The notes under the pieces were generated by a model. The model saw only the letters and a list, made by a program, of their open reading frames with translations. It was not told the origin of the DNA and ran no database searches. The position numbers were made by a program, and so were the translations under genes. A stretch of 64,000 bases of DNA, taken from the NCBI RefSeq assembly GCF_008710095.1, contig NZ_VYKJ01000012.1, positions 62,001-126,000 on the forward strand, in the 5' to 3' direction. The DNA is from Affinibrenneria salicis. GTDB lineage: Bacteria > Pseudomonadota > Gammaproteobacteria > Enterobacterales > Enterobacteriaceae. Positions 58,744 to 64,000 of the stretch are shown piece by piece (position 1 is the first letter of the stretch; the number at the start of each line of letters is the position of its first letter).

Positions 58744-59245
58744 GGTCTGCTCCTTCCTGTCCGTTTGTTTTGTATCCCTCGATTCTTCAGACGGCGGGCG
58801 TATTGACCGCCTTCTCCCGCCGCGTATCGTTCGACGCCTGCGGACCAGACCGGCCCGCCTGCTGAAATTTATCGGGTATATAACCAGTTATAACCTGGCG
58901 GGCGCCGTCGACAAGGTCGACAACGATAGGGATTTCTTATCGCGTGGCGGCAGACCGTGTACAGCGCGGATTTGGTCCGCATCCGCCGGCAGGAAGAAAA
59001 AGGACTGACGTACCGAACGATGGCCGGCGGCCGGTCCGGCGATATTCTGCGTCGCCGGCATGACGGCCGGCGAAAAGATCCGACGCCCTGCATGCGCGGC
59101 GACGCGCCTTCGCTGATCAGCGCGCGATGGCGCATTGTGCGGCAGACGCCGGCGTCTGCGCCAGTTCGCTTGCCGATGAGCGCCGCAGACAGGCCAGCCG
59201 GAAGCCGGTGCGGATCAGGCTGAGGTCAGGCTGCGGCAAGACGAC
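58744..59245. other. Intergenic region upstream of hutI
   Basis: About 500 bp between hutI and the repeat element. Open frames here are low-complexity Arg-rich and disagree between frames. It must contain the hutI promoter; a TTGTAT half-site only (around 58769) resembles a HutC operator, so hutI control is uncertain. It may hold a decayed gene. Confidence 0.4.
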
Positions 59246-59465
59246 TATGTAGGGTGTACTCCCTTCATGCATCAGCGGCAGGTGCGGTGGTTGTGTTACT
59301 CACCTCAGCCATGGACTCGTCCCGGCAGGTTTGTCGCTCGCCCGGGTCACATACTGCGGTAAGCGTCTGGAGATGAATGAGAAACGTCCTGCCACGCAGC
59401 GACAAATTCGTCGCCGACGAATTTGTCGCTGCGCCGCCGCCTTCCAGCAATCCGAATTATATCGC
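59246..59465. repeat. Dispersed enterobacterial repeat with large central palindrome
   Basis: Begins GGTGTACTCCCTTCATGCAT (left end TATACCCTTCAT type) and ends GCCGCCTTCCAGCAATCCGA followed by ATTATATC (right end). In between, 59395-59433 is a palindrome with perfect 19-bp arms (CGCAGCGACAAATTCGTCG, one central C, then its reverse complement). No transposase. Sits directly upstream of the hut importer promoter. Confidence 0.7.
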
Positions 59466-59613
59466 TATAGCGCAAGGCGGCGCGGCAGGGCGCGCTGTGT
59501 TGCGATGGTGCGTCAGCGCGGCGCGTTTGCACTGTCAGCGCGCAGGCGCGCGGCGCTTTCGCCAATCGTTGCGCTGCGACTGCGCGGTGAAAACTGGCAC
59601 AACGATTGCTTGT

Positions 59614-59627
59614 CTTGTATATACAAG
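59614..59627 (+). promoter_or_regulatory. HutC-like operator upstream of the importer
   Basis: CTTGTATATACAAG, a perfect 14-bp palindrome 28 bp before the substrate-binding gene. It resembles the TTGTATATACAA-type site of the GntR-family repressor HutC. An almost identical sequence precedes hutH. Confidence 0.75.
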
Positions 59628-59654
59628 AATATACACTTAAATCAGGAGCAAAAC

Positions 59655-60617
59655 ATGAAGGCAGCATTACGCACCGCGGGCTGGAAAGCCTCTCTGTTAG
59701 CCGTTTGTCTGACGGCCTCTCTCGGCGCCCTGGCGGCGGAGGTGCCGGTCGCTATCGGTATTTCCGGCTGGACCGGCTTCGCTCCGCTGACGCTGGCGGA
59801 TAAAGCCGGCATTTTCAAACGTCACGGGCTGGACGTGGACATCAAAATGATCCCGCAGAAAGACCGGCATCTGGCGCTGGCGGCCGGCTCTATCCAGTGC
59901 GCGGCGACCACGGTGGAAACCTATATCGCCTGGAACGCCAACGGCGTGCCGATTAAGCAGATCGTCCAACTGGATAAATCCTACGGCGCGGACGGGCTGG
60001 CGGTGCGCGAGGGCATCAGTAGCGTGCAGGCGCTGAAGGGCAAGACCATCGGCGTCGACGCGCCCGGCACCTCGCCTTATTTCGCGCTGGCGTGGATTCT
60101 GGATAAAAACGGCATGAGCCTGAAAGATGTGAACACGGTAACGCTGTCGCCCCAGGCTTCCGCGCAGGCGTTTACCGCCGGGCGCAATGACGCGGCGATG
60201 ACTTATGAACCCTATCTGTCGACGATTCGCCAGCAGCCGCAGGCCGGCAAGGTGCTGGTCACCACGCTTGATTATCCGATGGTGATGGATACTCTGGGCT
60301 GCGCGCCGGATTTTCTGCAGCAGCATCCGCAGGCCGCCCGAGCGCTGGTGGAAAGCTATTTCGACGCGCTGGAGATGATCAAGGCGGAGCCGGATAAGTC
60401 GTATGAAATCATGGGCGCGGCGGTGAAATCCAGCGGTAAGCAATTTGCCGAGTCCGCCAGCTATCTGCGCTGGCAGGACCGCGAGCAGAATCGCAAATTC
60501 TTCAGCGGCGAGCTTGAGGCATTCAGCAATGAGGCGGCGAAGCTGCTGCTGGAGATGAAGGTTATTCGGCAGATCCCGGATATTAAATCCCTCTATGACG
60601 ACAGCTATGTGAAATAA
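59655..60617 (+). CDS. ABC transporter substrate-binding protein (SsuA/TauA/NMT1-like), hut-linked
   Basis: Periplasmic receptor of 320 residues. Signal peptide MKAALRTAGWKASLLAVCLTAS with cleavage near ALA-AEVPV, then VAIGISGWTGFAPLTLADKAGIFKRHGLDVDI, the typical NMT1/SsuA start, and GKTIGVDAPGTSPYFALAWIL. An open frame extends upstream to 59331 but the signal peptide starts at 59655 with AGGAG at good spacing. It carries a HutC-like operator and lies between hutI and hutH, so its ligand is probably histidine, urocanate or a related imidazole. Ligand not proven. Confidence 0.88.
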   Translation: MKAALRTAGWKASLLAVCLTASLGALAAEVPVAIGISGWTGFAPLTLADKAGIFKRHGLDVDIKMIPQKDRHLALAAGSIQCAATTVETYIAWNANGVPIKQIVQLDKSYGADGLAVREGISSVQALKGKTIGVDAPGTSPYFALAWILDKNGMSLKDVNTVTLSPQASAQAFTAGRNDAAMTYEPYLSTIRQQPQAGKVLVTTLDYPMVMDTLGCAPDFLQQHPQAARALVESYFDALEMIKAEPDKSYEIMGAAVKSSGKQFAESASYLRWQDREQNRKFFSGELEAFSNEAAKLLLEMKVIRQIPDIKSLYDDSYVK

Positions 60618-60632
60618 CCTGAGGGAATTGCC

Positions 60633-61490
60633 GTGAGTAATGAGATCTCTTCCGCGTCGCGCCGTGCGCCGCCCGCGGCGCTGCCAGAGGCGCCGCGCCG
60701 CGGCCACAACCCGCTGATGGCGCCGCTGAGTCCGGTGGCGCCGGGGCTGCGCGTGGCGCTCGGCGTGGCGTTCTTTATCCTGTTTTTCGTCGTCTGGGCG
60801 CTGGCGACCTTCGGCGGCATGGTGTCGCCGACCTTCCTGGTCGATCCTCTGACCATGCTGTATGAGGGGGTGCGACTGTTTACCGAGTACCAATTCTCGA
60901 TCGATATCGGTATGACGGTGATGCGCGTGCTGTCCGGCTTTCTGCTGGCGGCGATCATCGGCGTTCCGCTCGGTATTCTGATGGGCGCGTATAAAGCGCT
61001 GGAGGCCTTCTTCGAGCCGTTCGTCTCTTTCTGTCGCTACCTGCCGGCGTCCGCCTTTATTCCGCTGCTGATCCTGTGGGCGGGCATCGGCGAAATGCAG
61101 AAGATTCTGGTGATTTTCATCGGATCGTTTTTCCAGATTGTGCTGATGGTGGCGGTCACCGTCGGCGCGGCGCGGCGCGATCTGGTGGAGGCGGCCTATA
61201 CTCTGGGCTGCAGCGGACGCAGTATTGTGCGCCGGGTACTGATACCGGGCGCGGCGCCGGGTATCGCCGAGCTGTTGCGGCTGGTGCTGGGCTGGGCCTG
61301 GACTTATGTGATCGTCGCCGAATTGATCGGTTCGTCGAGCGGCATCGGTCATATGATCGTCGACAGCCAGGCGTTGCTCAATACCGGTCAGATCATCTTT
61401 GGCATCATCGTCATCGGCTGCATTGGTTTGTTGTCCGATCTGCTGTTTAAGGCGGCTAACCGACGCCTGTTTGTCTGGAGCACGCTGTGA
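60633..61490 (+). CDS. ABC transporter permease (SsuC/TauC-like), hut-linked
   Basis: Inner-membrane permease of 285 residues with about six helices. The cytosolic coupling (EAA) loop is ARRDLVEAAYTLGCSGRSIVRRVLIPGAAPGIAELLRL, with the EAAxxLG pattern. Other features are VMRVLSGFLLAAIIGVPLGILMG. Starts with GTG at 60633 preceded by GAGGGA. Coupled with the ATPase gene. Confidence 0.92.
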   Translation: MSNEISSASRRAPPAALPEAPRRGHNPLMAPLSPVAPGLRVALGVAFFILFFVVWALATFGGMVSPTFLVDPLTMLYEGVRLFTEYQFSIDIGMTVMRVLSGFLLAAIIGVPLGILMGAYKALEAFFEPFVSFCRYLPASAFIPLLILWAGIGEMQKILVIFIGSFFQIVLMVAVTVGAARRDLVEAAYTLGCSGRSIVRRVLIPGAAPGIAELLRLVLGWAWTYVIVAELIGSSSGIGHMIVDSQALLNTGQIIFGIIVIGCIGLLSDLLFKAANRRLFVWSTL

Positions 61491-62275
61491 TGAAGTACAG
61501 CAAATTGTCCGTTCGTCAGGTGGAGCGCATCTTCCTCGGCCCGCAGGGGGAAGAAACCCGGGCGTTGCTGCCGGTGGATTATAAGGTGGAAGAGAACGAC
61601 TTTATTACTATCCTCGGTCCGTCCGGCTGCGGTAAGTCCACACTGCTGCGCATCATCGCCGGGCTGGATCAGCCGACGCGCGGCGAGGTCTGGCTCGACG
61701 GCGCGCTGGTCGAGGGGCCGGGCGCCGATCGCGGCATGGTTTTTCAAAGTTACACCCTGTTCCCGTGGCTGACCGTGGAGCAGAATGTCTGCTTCGGTCT
61801 GCAGGAGCGCGGCGTCAGCAAGGCGCAGCAGAAAGAACGCAGCGATTATTATCTCAGCCAGGTGGGGCTGACGGCGTTCGCGCAGCATTTCCCGCGTCAG
61901 CTATCGGGCGGTATGCAGCAGCGCACCGCCATCGCCCGCGCGCTGGCCAACGATCCGAAAGTGCTGTTGATGGATGAGCCTTTCGGCGCGCTGGATAACC
62001 AGACGCGGGTGATGATGCAGGAGTTGCTGCTATCGGTATGGGAAGCGTCGCGCAAGACCGTGCTGTTTGTCACGCACGATATCGATGAGGCGATTTTTAT
62101 GGCCAATAAGGTGGCGATCTTCAGCGCCCGCCCCGGGCGGATTAAACGGGAGATCGCCGTCGGATTTGGCGGGCCGCGCGACTATCGAATCAAAACGTCG
62201 CCGGAATTTATGGCGCTGAAGGCGCTGGTAACCGAAGAGATCCGCAGCGAAACGCTGCAGGCCATGGAACGCTGA
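61490..62275 (+). CDS. ABC transporter ATP-binding protein (SsuB/TauB-like), hut-linked
   Basis: Cytosolic ATPase of about 261 residues. Walker A GPSGCGKST, Q-loop VFQSYTLFPW, signature LSGGMQQR, Walker B VLLMDEPFGALD, H-loop FVTHDIDEA. ATG at 61490 overlaps the permease stop by one base; GTG at 61487 is an alternative. With the receptor and permease it forms a three-gene importer ended by a terminator before hutH. Confidence 0.94.
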   Translation: MKYSKLSVRQVERIFLGPQGEETRALLPVDYKVEENDFITILGPSGCGKSTLLRIIAGLDQPTRGEVWLDGALVEGPGADRGMVFQSYTLFPWLTVEQNVCFGLQERGVSKAQQKERSDYYLSQVGLTAFAQHFPRQLSGGMQQRTAIARALANDPKVLLMDEPFGALDNQTRVMMQELLLSVWEASRKTVLFVTHDIDEAIFMANKVAIFSARPGRIKREIAVGFGGPRDYRIKTSPEFMALKALVTEEIRSETLQAMER

Positions 62276-62364
62276 GGCGCCGCTAAATCCGGCGATCGGC
62301 CGGCAATGGCGCCGATAGCCTTCAGCGACATTCCGGACGATGCCGGTTTGTCGCTGAATAACAT

Positions 62365-62388
62365 AAACTCGCGGAGCGGGTTTTTTTT
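62365..62388 (+). terminator. Intrinsic terminator of the hut importer operon
   Basis: AAACTCGC - GGA - GCGGGTTT followed by TTTTT, 90 bp after the ATPase stop and just before the hutH operator. Confidence 0.8.
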
Positions 62389-62396
62389 GAACCTTT

Positions 62397-62410
62397 CTTG
62401 TATATACAGG
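62397..62410 (+). promoter_or_regulatory. HutC-like operator upstream of hutH
   Basis: CTTGTATATACAGG, matching the importer operator at 13 of 14 positions and located 9 bp before the hutH start, probably within the promoter/leader. Confidence 0.75.
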
Positions 62411-62418
62411 AATAGATT

Positions 62419-63969
62419 ATGTCGACTGAAACGATGCACTGTTGTTTAACCCCGGGCGAGGTGGATCTGACCGCGCTGCGCGCCATCTATCAGGGTAACG
62501 TTACGCTGACGCTGGCTCCCGCCGCGCTCGGCGCGATTCAGAATGCGCACCGCACCGTGCTGGATATCGTACAGCAGGGCAAGGTGGTTTACGGCATCAA
62601 TACCGGTTTCGGCAAGCTGGCGCAGACCTCAATTCCCGCCGATCGTCTGGCGGAACTGCAGCGTAATCTGGTGTTGTCGCACAGCGTCGGGCTGGGAGAA
62701 CTGCTGCCCGACAATGTACTGCGGCTGGCGATCGCCTGCAAAATCATCAGCCTCGGGCGCGGCCATTCCGGCGTGCGGCCGCTGGTGATCGATACTCTGC
62801 TGGCGCTGTTCAACGCCGGCGTGATGCCGTGCATTCCGGAAAAAGGCTCGGTGGGCGCCTCCGGCGATCTGGCGCCGCTGGCGCACCTGTCGTTGTTGCT
62901 GTTGGGCGAGGGGCAGGCGCGGGTCAACGGCGAATTGATCCCGGCGCCGCAAGGGTTGGCGCTGGCCGGCGTGGCGCCGCTGGTGCTGGGCCCGAAAGAG
63001 GGACTGGCCCTGCTGAACGGCACGCAGATTTCGACCGCGCTGGCGCTGCGCGGTCTGTTTGAGGCGGAGCAGGTGTTCGCCGCCGGGCTGGTGGCGGGCT
63101 GTCTGTCGCTGGAGGCGATTAAGGGGTCGGTAAAACCGTTCGATCCGCGCATCCATGCGGCGCGCGGCCAGCATGGGCAAATGGCGGTCGCGGCGGCGGT
63201 TTGCCAACTGCTGGACGGCAGCGAAATAGTGGCGTCGCACGCCGGCTGCGGCCGGGTGCAGGATCCTTATTCGGTGCGCTGCGTGCCGCAGGTGATGGGC
63301 GCCTGTCTGGATAATCTGAATCACGCCGCCCGGGTGCTGCAGATTGAAGCCAATGCGGCGTCCGATAACCCGCTGGTGTTCAGCGACGGCGGCGAAGTGA
63401 TCTCCGGCGGTAATTTTCATGCCGAACCGGTGGCGTTCGCCGCGGACATCATCGCGCTGGCGGTGGCGGAGATCGGCGCGATTTCCGAACGCCGGATGGC
63501 GTTGCTGCTGGATAGCGGCCTGTCCGGTCTGCCGCCGTTTCTGGTGCGCGACGGCGGCGTAAATTCCGGTTTTATGATCGCTCAGGTTACCGCCGCCGCG
63601 CTGGCGTCGGAGAATAAATCGCTGGCGCATCCGGCCAGCGTCGACAGCCTGCCGACCTCGGCCAATCAGGAAGACCACGTCTCCATGGCGACGTATGCGG
63701 CGCGCCGTCTCGGCGCCATGTGTTTCAATAGCGCGGCGGTGGTCGGCATTGAAGCGATGGCCGCCGCTCAGGGCATTGATTTCCACCGACCGTTGCAAAG
63801 TTCGCCGCTGCTGGAGCAGACGCTAAGCGGCATTCGGCAACGGGTGGATTTTCTTGAGCGCGATCGCCTGCTGGCGCCGGATATCGAGCGCATGCGGCGC
63901 TGGGCCAGCGAAGGCGACTGGCCGGCGGCGGTCAGCGCGCTGTTGCCCGCCGGCGCCGTTCTGGCGTAG
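62419..63969 (+). CDS. hutH: Histidine ammonia-lyase HutH
   Basis: First enzyme of histidine degradation: deaminates histidine to urocanate. 516 residues, family typical. The MIO prosthetic group forms from Ala147-Ser148-Gly149 in [23 protein letters not shown] (split). Also [13 protein letters not shown] with catalytic Tyr and [18 protein letters not shown]. It has its own HutC-like operator, separate from the importer operon by a terminator. hutU is not in the window; it may lie to the right or elsewhere. Confidence 0.96.
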   Translation: MSTETMHCCLTPGEVDLTALRAIYQGNVTLTLAPAALGAIQNAHRTVLDIVQQGKVVYGINTGFGKLAQTSIPADRLAELQRNLVLSHSVGLGELLPDNVLRLAIACKIISLGRGHSGVRPLVIDTLLALFNAGVMPCIPEKGSVGASGDLAPLAHLSLLLLGEGQARVNGELIPAPQGLALAGVAPLVLGPKEGLALLNGTQISTALALRGLFEAEQVFAAGLVAGCLSLEAIKGSVKPFDPRIHAARGQHGQMAVAAAVCQLLDGSEIVASHAGCGRVQDPYSVRCVPQVMGACLDNLNHAARVLQIEANAASDNPLVFSDGGEVISGGNFHAEPVAFAADIIALAVAEIGAISERRMALLLDSGLSGLPPFLVRDGGVNSGFMIAQVTAAALASENKSLAHPASVDSLPTSANQEDHVSMATYAARRLGAMCFNSAAVVGIEAMAAAQGIDFHRPLQSSPLLEQTLSGIRQRVDFLERDRLLAPDIERMRRWASEGDWPAAVSALLPAGAVLA

Positions 63970-64000
63970 GCGGCAACTTGTCCGGGACGCGCTTCGGCCG

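Noticed and set aside
59697..61352. 551-codon open frame antisense to the hut importer genes
   Set aside because: Low-complexity His/Arg/Gln-rich shadow of receptor and permease genes.

Overview
The window looks like a chromosomal segment of a GC-rich member of the order Enterobacterales. The evidence is a conserved backbone whose proteins match my memory of the Escherichia coli ones over their full length (yfdC-argW, mlaA, fadL-yfcZ-fadIJ, sixA, smrB-prmB-aroC-mepA-yfcA-epmC-yfcL, mnmC, fabB). The hut genes, the mqo position and the accessory loci are unlike E. coli K-12. Families such as Pectobacteriaceae, Bruguierivoracaceae or Yersiniaceae fit, but I cannot name a genus from sequence alone. 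All homology calls are from reading the translations; no search was run.

Layout. (1) 1-9.4 kb is a catabolic island: a Liv-type ABC importer (livM partial, livH, binding protein), a small SnoaL-like protein, an APH-fold small-molecule kinase followed 13 bp later by a class III PLP enzyme and an APC-type permease, an AraC-type regulator and an arginase-like protein. The kinase plus PLP pair resembles the hydroxylysine/ethanolamine kinase plus phospho-lyase pairing, so a hydroxy-amine catabolic route is plausible. (2) 9.7-15 kb holds a secreted protein and a ynbA-ynbC-ynbD-like lipid-metabolism operon lacking ynbB, ending in a small membrane protein. (3) 15-17.2 kb holds a DUF4865-tautomerase-carboxymuconolactone decarboxylase operon divergent from a LysR regulator. 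(4) 17.7-23.2 kb holds a DUF808 membrane protein, a DKNYY-type protein, unknowns, and an MFS exporter with divergent AraC regulator that abuts tRNA-Arg(CCT). (5) 23.4-35.1 kb holds argW, yfdC, the full ccmABCDEFGHI cytochrome c maturation operon, mlaA, mqo and an unknown membrane protein. (6) 35.1-41 kb holds the fatty-acid block fadL, yfcZ, fadI, fadJ, with FadR-like sites and a striking 27-unit heptanucleotide repeat upstream of fadI. (7) 41-47.8 kb holds a spore-coat-U type (sigma/Csu-like) chaperone-usher fimbrial operon preceded by about 1.4 kb of AT-rich DNA. (8) 47.8-57.4 kb is the conserved core from sixA to fabB. (9) 57.5-64 kb is a histidine utilisation locus: hutI, an SsuABC/NMT1-like ABC importer and hutH. 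Matching palindromes resembling HutC operators precede both the transporter and hutH.

How the parts work together: FadL imports fatty acids, FadIJ degrade them and FabB makes unsaturated ones, and each of the three promoters carries a FadR-like site. The importer and hutH appear to form one HutC-type regulon. A dispersed enterobacterial repeat with ends like TATACCCNTCAT / ATTATTTAGGGTATA is scattered in intergenic DNA; one copy supplies the stop codon of hutI, and another carries a palindrome with 19-bp arms. The most interesting candidates for new biology are the kinase/PLP/permease island, the hut-linked ABC importer, the DUF4865 module, the arginase-like protein with a substituted metal ligand, and the heptanucleotide repeat in the fadI leader.
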